Below are positions 1-6,119 of a stretch of DNA of 6,139 nt, piece by piece; position 1 is the stretch's first letter, and every line of letters begins with the position of its first letter. Under the pieces are notes generated by a model that saw nothing but the letters and a program-made list of their open reading frames with translations, had not been told where the DNA came from and searched no databases. The position numbers were made by a program, and so were the translations under genes. This stretch comes from Methylomonas sp. (GTDB taxonomy: Bacteria; Pseudomonadota; Gammaproteobacteria; Methylococcales; Methylomonadaceae). The stretch covers positions 1-6,139 of the forward strand of contig JALXCS010000166.1 in the NCBI GenBank assembly GCA_026990815.1, written 5' to 3'.

Positions 1-971
1 TGAACAAAGCATTTAATCGAAGTTTTTGTGTTGCACCCATGCTCGACTGGACGGATCGTCACTGCCGAGTTTTTTATCGGATTATGTCTAAACATGCTGT
101 TTTATATAGCGAAATGGTTACCACTGAAGCGTTGATCCACGGAGACCGAAACCGGTTTTTACAATTTAATGCCGAAGAACAACCGGTTGCCCTGCAATTA
201 GGTGGCAACGAACCGGCTTATCTTCAGACATGCACGAAAATGGCAGAGGACTTTGGGTATGATGAAGTTAATCTGAATGTTGGTTGCCCCAGTGACCGGG
301 TGCAAAATGGCCGTTTTGGTGCTTGTTTGATGGCTGATCCGGATCGGGTTGCAGAATGTGTTGCTACGATGAAAGATGCGGTTTCAATTCCTGTCACTGT
401 TAAGTCAAGAATCGGCATTGACGATAAGGATTCTTATGCCGAATTGGCAAAGTTCATTGCAACTGTTTCTGATGCCGGATGCAAGACTTTCATTATCCAT
501 GCCAGAAAAGCATGGCTGAGCGGTCTGTCACCGAAGCAAAATCGGGAAATACCGCCTTTAAGATATGATAGGGTTTTTCAAATCAAACAGGATTTTCCAG
601 AACTAGAAATTATTATTAATGGTGGAATTGTAACGCTCGAACAAGGCCAATCGATGTTGAATTCTGTTGACGGAGTCATGATTGGTCGTGAGGTTTACCA
701 AAAACCATTCCTGCTCTCGGGTGTTGACGAAGTTTTTTATCAGAGTCCAGGAAAAGTTCATTCCCGCGTCGATGTGGTTTTACAATTAGTCCCGTATATT
801 CAAAAGCAACTTGATCTGGGTATTCGACTAAACAGTATTTCAAGGCATATTCTTGGCCTGTTTCATGGCCAGCCCGGAGCAAAAAACTGGCGCCGGTATA
901 TTAGTGATCATGCCAGTAAACCCGATGCTGATGAAAATGTTATTCTGGCAGCATTAAATTTTGTGCGGTGA
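1..971 (+). CDS. dusA: tRNA-dihydrouridine(20/20a) synthase DusA, 5' end at or just outside the window
   Basis: FMN-dependent enzyme that reduces uridines 20/20a in the tRNA D-loop to dihydrouridine using NADPH; cytoplasmic. The frame is open from base 3, and the first complete ATG (39-41) is not the start: it is the internal Met of the family motif VAPMLDWTDRHCR, which needs the residues encoded before it. Bases 1-2 are TG, so the window may begin inside an ATG, GTG or TTG start codon; that is inference. DusA signatures follow in order: EMVTT, ALQLGG, NVGCPSDRVQNG with the catalytic Cys codon at 285-287, VTVKSRIGID at 393-422, HARKAWLSGLSP beginning at 498, and the FMN phosphate-binding segments INGGI (615-629) and MIGRE (678-692). 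The C-terminal helical domain (SISRHILGLFHGQPGAKNWR) is intact, so the protein looks functional. The HARKAW segment favours DusA over DusB or DusC. It is followed by folE after 42 bases. Confidence 0.95.
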   Translation, partial: NKAFNRSFCVAPMLDWTDRHCRVFYRIMSKHAVLYSEMVTTEALIHGDRNRFLQFNAEEQPVALQLGGNEPAYLQTCTKMAEDFGYDEVNLNVGCPSDRVQNGRFGACLMADPDRVAECVATMKDAVSIPVTVKSRIGIDDKDSYAELAKFIATVSDAGCKTFIIHARKAWLSGLSPKQNREIPPLRYDRVFQIKQDFPELEIIINGGIVTLEQGQSMLNSVDGVMIGREVYQKPFLLSGVDEVFYQSPGKVHSRVDVVLQLVPYIQKQLDLGIRLNSISRHILGLFHGQPGAKNWRRYISDHASKPDADENVILAALNFVR

Positions 972-982
972 TACGTTATACT
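954..982 (+). promoter_or_regulatory. possible sigma70-type promoter for the folE-hemH block
   Basis: TATACT at 977-982 matches five of six bases of the -10 consensus. TTAAAT at 954-959, 17 bases upstream, is a weak -35 (three of six). Transcription would begin near 989-990, leaving a leader of about 24 bases before folE. The -35 lies inside the last codons of dusA. Read-through from dusA could equally drive folE, so this is a weak call based only on consensus matching. Confidence 0.28.
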
Positions 983-1013
983 GGACCACTATTAATTTTA
1001 CAGAGACGAGTAA

Positions 1014-1556
1014 ATGGAAGAATATTTTTCCAAAATTATTGAAGCAATTGGCGAAGATTTAAACCGGGAAGGACTGGTTGACACCCCAAAACGGGCTGCC
1101 AAGGCGTTTGAATTTTTAAATGACGGCTATCAAAAAAATCTGGATGATGTCTTAAATGGTGCTATTTTTGAAGCGGATACTGAAGATATGGTTATCGTTA
1201 AGGATATAGAGCTGTTTTCATTGTGCGAACATCATTTATTACCTTTTATTGGCAAATGCCATATCGCTTATTTGCCTAATGGCAAGGTTTTGGGGTTATC
1301 GAAACTGGCTCGAATTGTTGATATGTTTGCCAAGCGTCTTCAAATTCAGGAAAAATTAACCAAGCAAATTGCCGATACGGTTTCAGAATCCATTGGAGCG
1401 AAAGGAGTGGCAGTGGTTATCGAAGCCAAGCATTTATGTATGATGATGCGTGGAGTCGAGAAGCAGAATTCTGTAATGACAACTTCAGTCATGTTAGGCC
1501 AGTTTCGGGCCAGCAGTAGCACTCGATCAGAATTTCTAAGTTTGATAAGTCGATAA
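1014..1556 (+). CDS. folE: GTP cyclohydrolase I (FolE, zinc-dependent)
   Basis: Converts GTP to 7,8-dihydroneopterin triphosphate and formate, the first step of tetrahydrofolate/pterin synthesis; the family forms a cytoplasmic homodecamer. The 180-residue length is normal for the compact bacterial form. Visible motifs: the N-terminal LVDTPKRAAKAF segment (21-32); SLCEHHLLPF (69-78), giving zinc ligands Cys71 and His74 and the catalytic-type His73; GLSKLARIVDMFAKRLQ (94-110); and HLCMMMRGV (140-148), giving the third zinc ligand Cys142. The CEHH/HLCMMMRG pair marks the classic zinc-dependent enzyme rather than the FolE2 type. The ATG start has a purine-rich GAGACGAG just upstream (1003-1010). 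The gene ends five bases before the hemH GTG, so the two are probably one transcript. No riboswitch-like structure fits in the 42-base gap before it. Confidence 0.97.
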   Translation: MEEYFSKIIEAIGEDLNREGLVDTPKRAAKAFEFLNDGYQKNLDDVLNGAIFEADTEDMVIVKDIELFSLCEHHLLPFIGKCHIAYLPNGKVLGLSKLARIVDMFAKRLQIQEKLTKQIADTVSESIGAKGVAVVIEAKHLCMMMRGVEKQNSVMTTSVMLGQFRASSSTRSEFLSLISR

Positions 1557-1561
1557 AATTT

Positions 1562-2554
1562 GTGGCGTCTGATTCAGGGTCTACAATAAAAAAAACCGGG
1601 GTGTTGCTAGTGAATTTGGGTTCGCCAGCGGCGCCCACCAGATCTGCTGTCAGACGTTATCTAAAGGATTTTTTATCCGATCCACGCGTAGTTAATCTAC
1701 CCCGTGCATTATGGGGGCTGATTCTACATATTTTGGTATTGCCTTTTCGATCCGGAAAATCAGCTAAATCCTATCGGAAAATTTGGACAGATCAAGGTGC
1801 GCCATTAATCATTTATACTGACCGGTTAACTAAAAAACTGGCTTCGAGCTTAAATAGCTGTTCCATATATGTTGAAATGGCAATGCGTTATGGACAGCCG
1901 GAAATCACTGGGAAACTGAAACTTTTTCAACAACAAGATATTTCCAGGCTGATTATTATTCCTTTATATCCGCAGTATTCGTCAACAACCACAGCTTCCG
2001 TGTTTGATGTGGTTGGCGATTTTTATGGGCAGGAGAAATTCATTCCCGAGCTTCATTTTATTAATGACTATCATCAAAATTCGCTTTATATCAAATCAGT
2101 AGCAGATAGAATTAAAGCAGATTGGTTGCAAAGGGAAAAACCAGAGCTGTTACTTTTATCATTCCATGGCTTGCCAGCAAAGCTCTCTGAATGGGGAGAC
2201 CCTTACGCCGAGCAATGTCAACGCACTGCTGAATTAATTGCTGAACAACTGCAATTGGATGAAAAAGACTGGAAAATCGTATTTCAGTCACGCTTCGGTA
2301 AAGCAGAATGGCTCCAGCCTTATTGTGTCGATAGCTTGCGTGAATTGCCAAAAAACGGAATCAAGCGAGTAGATATCGTTTGCCCGGGGTTCTCAGTAGA
2401 TTGTCTGGAAACGCTGGAGGAAATCAATATAACCAATAAAAAAATTTTTTTCGACGCGGGTGGCGAATGCTATCGATATATTCCCGCATTGAATGCAGAT
2501 GAAAACCATGTTGAAATATTGAAAGGTTTGATTTTATCCAATACCTTAGGTTAA
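1562..2554 (+). CDS. hemH: ferrochelatase (protohaem ferro-lyase), GTG start
   Basis: Inserts Fe2+ into protoporphyrin IX to make protohaem, the last step of the classical haem pathway; usually membrane-associated on the cytoplasmic side. It is 330 residues, typical of proteobacterial HemH. Motifs: GVLLVNLGSP (13-22), IIIPLYPQYSSTTTASVFDV (131-150), LLLSFHGLP (197-205) with catalytic/metal-binding His202, FQSRFGKAEWLQPY (241-254), and CPGFSVDCLETLEEI (274-288) whose Glu283 aligns with the family's catalytic Glu. The C terminus ECYRYIPALNA (302-312) is also typical. GTG at 1562 is chosen because GVLLVNLGSP must be near the N terminus, no in-frame ATG precedes it before a stop at 1517-1519, and none lies between it and that motif. 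The ribosome site is poor, so translation may depend on ribosomes finishing folE five bases upstream. No C-terminal extension for an iron-sulphur cluster is present. Confidence 0.96.
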   Translation: MASDSGSTIKKTGVLLVNLGSPAAPTRSAVRRYLKDFLSDPRVVNLPRALWGLILHILVLPFRSGKSAKSYRKIWTDQGAPLIIYTDRLTKKLASSLNSCSIYVEMAMRYGQPEITGKLKLFQQQDISRLIIIPLYPQYSSTTTASVFDVVGDFYGQEKFIPELHFINDYHQNSLYIKSVADRIKADWLQREKPELLLLSFHGLPAKLSEWGDPYAEQCQRTAELIAEQLQLDEKDWKIVFQSRFGKAEWLQPYCVDSLRELPKNGIKRVDIVCPGFSVDCLETLEEINITNKKIFFDAGGECYRYIPALNADENHVEILKGLILSNTLG

Positions 2555-2558
2555 AAAA

Positions 2559-2747
2559 ATGTCCAGAGCTTATCCTAAAAACTGCCCATTTTGTCGTTTA
2601 ATGAGAAGTCTCGCATTTACTGGAGTCGGCATGGGTTTAGGAGGTGGCGTGGCTTATCTGCTTGGCGCATCAAAAGCAAATATTATGATGTCTGGTATTT
2701 TTGTCGCTGCGGTTATCGTGTTTGGTCTGATGGGGAAAAAACAATGA
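2559..2747 (+). CDS. small membrane protein of unknown function with an N-terminal CxxC motif
   Basis: I do not recognise this family. The 62 residues start MSRAYPKNCPFCRLM, with a CPFC motif (Cys9, Cys12) that could bind metal or form a disulphide. Two likely membrane segments follow: about 17-36, which is glycine-rich (GVGMGLGGG), and about 41-58 (IMMSGIFVAAVIVFGLM). The tail is GKKQ. The basic residues before the first segment and at the tail suggest both ends face the cytoplasm with a short outer loop. The reading frame is supported by an AGG at 2548-2550 eight bases before the ATG, a four-base gap from hemH, and a 4-base ATGA overlap with the next gene. That overlap suggests translational coupling and a function linked to the membrane MutS-like protein. 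Coding status is likely from context and hydropathy; the function is unknown. Confidence 0.72.
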   Translation: MSRAYPKNCPFCRLMRSLAFTGVGMGLGGGVAYLLGASKANIMMSGIFVAAVIVFGLMGKKQ

Positions 2748-4336
2748 AAAAAACCATTTTGCAAAACTGGACTGGAGAATGGCCGGAAATTCGATCTACT
2801 CAGCCTTTAGCTACTGGTGAAGGAGTCATTGATGAAGCAACATTTAGAACAATAGAAGTTGCTGAACTTTTTGATAAAGTCAATCATGCTGAAACAATGG
2901 TTGGTCAAGCTGTCTTATATCGTTCCTTGACCCGCCCTGCTGACAGTCTAGAGCGGGTGAGGGAAAAGCAGGATGCCGTAAGGGAATTACAAAACAATCC
3001 AGAACTTAAAAACAGTTTGCAGGATCTTGTCAATAATGCAGTAGAAGGCGAAAAAAGCTTTTATTTATTATTGTTTGGGCAGTTTCTCGGGGCAATGGGT
3101 ACAGCCCGTGAAGAAAATGAAATAGAAGGATTCGGATATGTGCAATATATCAGGGGGACGCGATTTCTACAGGAGCTTGTTAATCGCGTTAAAGCCTTGC
3201 AAATGCCAGAAAGCACCTATTTAAAAGGTGTTTTGCAAAAAATCCATGATTTTTCAAGCAGCAGAAGTTATGAGCTTGCAGTTGGTCCTGCGTATATTTC
3301 CGAACAGGGTATTCAAAGCAAAACTGAGCGTAAAGGAAAATTTACTCCTGCGGTAATTTTTAGGCCCACCTTATTCAAGCCGCTGTTTATGCTATCAGTT
3401 TTTGCCATTATTTGGTTCTTTTTACATATCTTTCCCAGCGATATGTTCAGTTTCTCCAAAGAATCAATTCCGGTCGCTTCTATTTTCTTTATTCCTTTGT
3501 TGCTGGTTTATATTCCTGTTGTCGGAGGCTTTGACCGAGATCATGCCATTATTCCAATCCGAGATATTTTCAGGCGATCTGAAGATGTTGCAGAAGCCTT
3601 GGATGCTTTGGGCGAACTTGATGAATTATTATCATTTGGCAAATACGCTGAAGCTTTTGGCAGTGAAATGGTATTACCCGATTTGATTACCGCTTCCCAT
3701 CATAAGCTAGAGTTACATAATGCAAAAAATCCGATTTTGGGTAAATCTAACCCTGACTATGTCGGAAATGATCTTGGTTTAGATAACGCTCGGTTGATTT
3801 TTATTACCGGTCCCAATAGTGGTGGAAAAACGGCTTTTTGTAAAACTGTCACCCAAATACAACTTTTAACCCAAATTGGATGTTTGGTTCCTGCTGACAG
3901 TGCTGTATTAACTATAGCAGACAGGATTTTTTATCAGGCACCTGAAATCAGTCATTTGGATGATGGAGAAGGGCGGTTTGGTACGGAGCTCAAGCGAACT
4001 AAAAACATCTTTTTGAGCTGTACGGCGCAAAGCCTCGTGGTTCTTGATGAATTATCCGAAGGAACGACATTCGAAGAAAAAATGGCAACATCAATTACCG
4101 TTCTTGAGGGTTTTATCAAAAAAGGTTGCAGTACCTTACTGATAACTCATAACCATCAGTCGGTCGATCATTTTATTCATAAAAAAATAGGTCAGGCCAG
4201 ACAAGTCGAGTTTAAAGGCGACGCGCCCACTTACAGATTGATCAAAGGTATCTCCCGAGTCAGTCACGCTGAACGAATTGCGAAAAAAATCGGTTTTGCT
4301 AAAGCAGATATTGAAAAATATCTAAAAAAACAATAG
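2744..4336 (+). CDS. membrane-anchored MutS-family ATPase (MutS-like core and ATPase domains only)
   Basis: A 530-residue protein with a MutS-type C-terminal ATPase: Walker A TGPNSGGKT (355-363), a GRFGTELKRTKNI segment (410-422) where MutS has its signature region, Walker B LVVLDELSEGTT (431-442), and an ITHNH switch (467-471). The N-terminal half (about 35-190) resembles the helical MutS core/lever, including REKQDAVRELQNNPEL (73-88). The mismatch-binding and connector domains are absent. Two hydrophobic segments (about 213-230 and 242-261) lie between core and ATPase, separated by about 11 residues, so it is probably an inner-membrane hairpin protein with both main domains in the cytoplasm. 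The ATG at 2744 overlaps the preceding stop and has GGGGA at 2732-2736; the frame runs open upstream to 2591, but only as an overlap with the 62-residue gene. Mismatch repair is unlikely; true function unknown. The MutS subfamily assignment is uncertain. Confidence 0.88.
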   Translation: MKKTILQNWTGEWPEIRSTQPLATGEGVIDEATFRTIEVAELFDKVNHAETMVGQAVLYRSLTRPADSLERVREKQDAVRELQNNPELKNSLQDLVNNAVEGEKSFYLLLFGQFLGAMGTAREENEIEGFGYVQYIRGTRFLQELVNRVKALQMPESTYLKGVLQKIHDFSSSRSYELAVGPAYISEQGIQSKTERKGKFTPAVIFRPTLFKPLFMLSVFAIIWFFLHIFPSDMFSFSKESIPVASIFFIPLLLVYIPVVGGFDRDHAIIPIRDIFRRSEDVAEALDALGELDELLSFGKYAEAFGSEMVLPDLITASHHKLELHNAKNPILGKSNPDYVGNDLGLDNARLIFITGPNSGGKTAFCKTVTQIQLLTQIGCLVPADSAVLTIADRIFYQAPEISHLDDGEGRFGTELKRTKNIFLSCTAQSLVVLDELSEGTTFEEKMATSITVLEGFIKKGCSTLLITHNHQSVDHFIHKKIGQARQVEFKGDAPTYRLIKGISRVSHAERIAKKIGFAKADIEKYLKKQ

Positions 4337-4593
4337 ACAGTTTTTTGCTTGTGATTGGAGTATTACTTTGGTTAATGGGTAAAGGAAAAGTATCTTTATG
4401 TAAAGAGCATGCAAGGGTATGAAGATATTTTTGAGTTCGCTTTTATAGTCAGGATTTCTCTACGAGTGTTTTTTTATTTCAATCGCTTACCTCTTTGATG
4501 TCCAAAAGGATGAATTTTTTGAACGTTCCTTAGGGGGTAAATGTTGCCCAGACTCATAATATTTATTACTAGATTGTGACGCTGGTCTTTTTA

Positions 4594-4624
4594 TTGGCAA
4601 TTAATGTCATGGTACAACGATAAT
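4594..4624 (+). promoter_or_regulatory. candidate sigma70-type promoter for the transglycosylase-HDOD pair
   Basis: TTGGCA at 4594-4599 matches the -35 consensus at five of six bases, and GATAAT at 4619-4624 matches the -10 consensus at five of six. The spacer is 19 bases, longer than the optimal 17, which suggests a weak or activator-assisted promoter. Transcription would start near 4631, giving a leader of about 47 bases before the ATG at 4678. It is the best such match in the gap, but the evidence is consensus matching only. Confidence 0.38.
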
Positions 4625-4639
4625 TGCTGTTTTTTGTAC
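4612..4639. repeat. inverted repeat GTACAA/TTGTAC, possible operator
   Basis: GTACAA (4612-4617) and its exact complement TTGTAC (4634-4639) are separated by 16 bases. The left arm touches the upstream edge of the candidate -10 (4619-4624), and the right arm lies just past the predicted start point. That is where a repressor dimer would be expected. Arms of six bases can arise by chance in a region this size, so the operator reading is inference. Confidence 0.3.
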
Positions 4640-4677
4640 TAGCCTTAGATAAAGTTATTATTCGACTTTAATTGTCT

Positions 4678-5277
4678 ATGATGCCAAAGTTACTTTTAAG
4701 CAAAATATTTTTTGTATCCAGTATGCTGTTCAGTGGATTGGCTAGTGCTGACGTATACAAATATATCAGCCACGATGGCCGGGTGTTTTTTTCCGATAGC
4801 CCCAAACATTCTGGATACAAACGTATTATTAAAAGCAAGATAAAGCTTCGGAAGCCGGCTTCCCGCGCTTTTCGTGTCTTGAACAAAAACAAAAAAAAAT
4901 TTGAATCCCTGATTAAAAAAATCGCTGCTAAACATCAAATTGATCCGAAACTATTGCATGCTATCATTCGTGCCGAGTCAGCCTATAATCCTAATGCTGT
5001 TTCCAAGGTAGGTGCTGTAGGCTTGATGCAACTAATGCCAGCGACAGCAAAGCGTTATGGAGTGAAAAATCGGCGAAACCCAGCGCAAAACATTTCCGGA
5101 GGGACTCGGTATTTAAAGGATTTATTAAAGATGTTCAATTCCAACCTGAAATTAGCGGTGGCCGCTTATAATGCAGGTGAGCATGCGGTTATCAAGTATC
5201 GAAATTCTATTCCCCCTTATCGGGAAACTCGGAATTATGTCAAAAAAGTTCTGCGCTTTTATCAACAAACCAGTTGA
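4678..5277 (+). CDS. secreted lytic transglycosylase with N-terminal DUF4124-like segment and SLT domain
   Basis: A periplasmic peptidoglycan hydrolase: SLT-domain enzymes cleave the MurNAc-GlcNAc bond and form 1,6-anhydroMurNAc. The 199 residues comprise a signal peptide (KLLLSKIFFVSSMLFSGLASA, cleavage likely after Ala24 at ASA-DV); a DUF4124-like segment (DVYKYISHDGRVFFSDSPK, about 25-43); a Lys/Arg-rich linker (about 48-75); and an SLT domain (about 76-196). The domain shows RAESAYNPNAVS with catalytic Glu100, VGAVGLMQLMPATAKRYGV (111-129), AAYNAGEHAV (162-171) and ETRNYVKKVL (183-192), all family hallmarks. The ATG at 4678 is preferred; TTG at 4672 and ATG at 4681 are alternatives, and no clear ribosome site decides. 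It is short for a transglycosylase and lacks the large helical domain of Slt70, so it is closer to compact MltE/SLT-only enzymes. The HDOD gene follows two bases after its stop. Confidence 0.92.
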   Translation: MMPKLLLSKIFFVSSMLFSGLASADVYKYISHDGRVFFSDSPKHSGYKRIIKSKIKLRKPASRAFRVLNKNKKKFESLIKKIAAKHQIDPKLLHAIIRAESAYNPNAVSKVGAVGLMQLMPATAKRYGVKNRRNPAQNISGGTRYLKDLLKMFNSNLKLAVAAYNAGEHAVIKYRNSIPPYRETRNYVKKVLRFYQQTS

Positions 5278-5279
5278 AT

Positions 5280-6119
5280 ATGAATCATCAAACCATAGAA
5301 CTTTTTTCGCTTCCCGATACCTTTTTTCAGCTAAGTAAAATGCTGAATGACCCTCGTTATACTGCTGATGATTTTGGTTATGTAATAAGTAAGGATCCTG
5401 CATTAAGCATCAGGCTGTTAAAAATCGTTAACAGTCCTTATTACGGTTTTCCATCTCGAATTGATACGATCAGTAGAGCGATAACTATAGTTGGCATTGA
5501 TGATTTGCAGAACTTGATCCTAGCAACTTCGGTTGTTGACACTTTTGACAGTATTCCCGATGATCTGGTGGATATGACCAGCTTTTGGTTTCGTAGTGTT
5601 AATTGTGCAGTTATAGCAAAAATTTTAGCTGAGAAATGTGCCGTTCTTCATGCTGAACGTTTGTTTATTGCCGGTTTGTTACATGATATTGGTTCTTTGA
5701 TTATTTATTCCCAGTTTCCAGAGGAATCGAAAAAAATTCTGGAAAATTCAAATTACGATCGACAACAAATTGTGACGCTGGAAAATCAAATGATCGGATT
5801 CAGTCATATTGATGTGGGTGCTGAATTATTGAAGCACTGGGGGCTTCCTGACTCTTTATCTGAAGGTGTTAAGCACTATATGGAGCCTGAAAAAGCTGAT
5901 CAATATATATTTGATGCCTGTATTTTAAATCTGGCAGCTTTTTTGTGTGATTTGGTTGCACCTTTTGAGAAAATTGCTGAAATTGTGGAAAAGATCTCTA
6001 AGCAGGTGTTTTCGACACTTTCAATTAATAATGAGGATATCGAAGAAATATTATTAAAATCTGAGCAGGAGTTATCCTTGGTATTTTCTATGCTGGTTCC
6101 AAATCAGAATTTTACTTGA
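5280..6119 (+). CDS. HDOD-domain protein
   Basis: The 279 residues form essentially one HDOD domain, a relative of HD phosphohydrolases found in bacterial signalling proteins and generally thought to act as a non-catalytic protein-interaction module. Visible hallmarks: LPDTFFQLSKMLNDP (11-25), VISKDPALSIRLLKIVNSPYYGFPSRIDTISRAITIVG starting at 35, AGLLHDIGSLII (131-142) which keeps the His135-Asp136 pair, and GFSHIDVGAELLKHWGLPDSL (173-193). The later KHY (198-200) stands where many family members have a double His, suggesting an incomplete metal site. No GGDEF, EAL, receiver or kinase domain is attached and no membrane segment is evident, so it is probably cytoplasmic. ATG at 5280 is chosen; TTG at 5274 would overlap the preceding stop. 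The two-base gap from the transglycosylase gene implies co-transcription. Its signal and partners cannot be read from the sequence. Confidence 0.9.
   Translation: MNHQTIELFSLPDTFFQLSKMLNDPRYTADDFGYVISKDPALSIRLLKIVNSPYYGFPSRIDTISRAITIVGIDDLQNLILATSVVDTFDSIPDDLVDMTSFWFRSVNCAVIAKILAEKCAVLHAERLFIAGLLHDIGSLIIYSQFPEESKKILENSNYDRQQIVTLENQMIGFSHIDVGAELLKHWGLPDSLSEGVKHYMEPEKADQYIFDACILNLAAFLCDLVAPFEKIAEIVEKISKQVFSTLSINNEDIEEILLKSEQELSLVFSMLVPNQNFT

Larger units (their letters stand above)
4337..4677. other. intergenic region without a convincing gene
   Basis: About 340 AT-rich bases separate the MutS-like gene from the transglycosylase gene. No strong intrinsic terminator is visible: AAAAAAC (4325-4331) and GTTTTTT (4340-4346) can pair around an 8-base loop, but the stem has only one G-C pair. 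A GGGTAA-ATG-TTGCCC hairpin (4535-4549) lacks a following T tract. Around 4571-4595 a weak, wobble-rich hairpin precedes a short T run. Open stretches at 4351-4422 (23 residues) and 4449-4559 (36 codons, no usual start) have no ribosome site and no recognisable homology. The right part holds the promoter candidate and dyad described separately. Confidence 0.6.

Noticed and set aside
224..418. Minus-strand open frame opposite dusA
   Set aside because: It lies fully inside the well-supported dusA gene and its translation shows no recognisable motif.
676..882. Minus-strand open frame opposite the 3' half of dusA
   Set aside because: Antisense to conserved dusA coding sequence, with no recognisable domain.
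39..971. ATG at 39 as the dusA start
   Set aside because: It is the internal Met of the conserved VAPMLDWTDRHCR motif; beginning there would remove residues lining the FMN site.
2112..2351. Minus-strand open frame opposite hemH
   Set aside because: Covers the catalytic SFHG region of hemH on the other strand; composition looks like a shadow of the real gene.
3402..3686. Plus-strand alternative-frame open reading frame inside the MutS-like gene
   Set aside because: Its hydrophobic look comes from the T-rich codons of the membrane segments read in another frame; there is no independent support.
4325..4346. AAAAAAC...GTTTTTT hairpin as terminator after the MutS-like gene
   Set aside because: The stem contains one G-C pair only and overlaps the last codons; too unstable for an intrinsic terminator call.
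4351..4422. 23-residue GTG-start open frame (hydrophobic beginning VIGVLLWLMGKG)
   Set aside because: No ribosome site, very short, and no support beyond hydrophobicity; resemblance to the tail of the 62-residue protein is slight.
4573..4585. 13-base exact repeat ATTGTGACGCTGG, also at 5769-5781
   Set aside because: One match of this length is not surprising in a 6-kb window, and the second copy is ordinary HDOD coding sequence.
4672..4677. TTG at 4672 as transglycosylase start
   Set aside because: An ATG follows six bases later, the signal peptide is complete from it, and no ribosome site favours the TTG.
4668..4938. Two minus-strand open frames opposite the transglycosylase 5' half
   Set aside because: They mirror the A-rich lysine codons of the basic linker (giving Phe/Leu-rich translations) and lie within a clearly identified gene.
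5274..5279. TTG at 5274 as HDOD start, overlapping the previous stop
   Set aside because: ATG at 5280 is a stronger codon and keeps the whole HDOD domain. Reinitiation from TTG cannot be fully excluded.
5152..5403. Minus-strand open frame across the transglycosylase-HDOD junction
   Set aside because: Antisense to conserved parts of both genes and without any recognisable motif.
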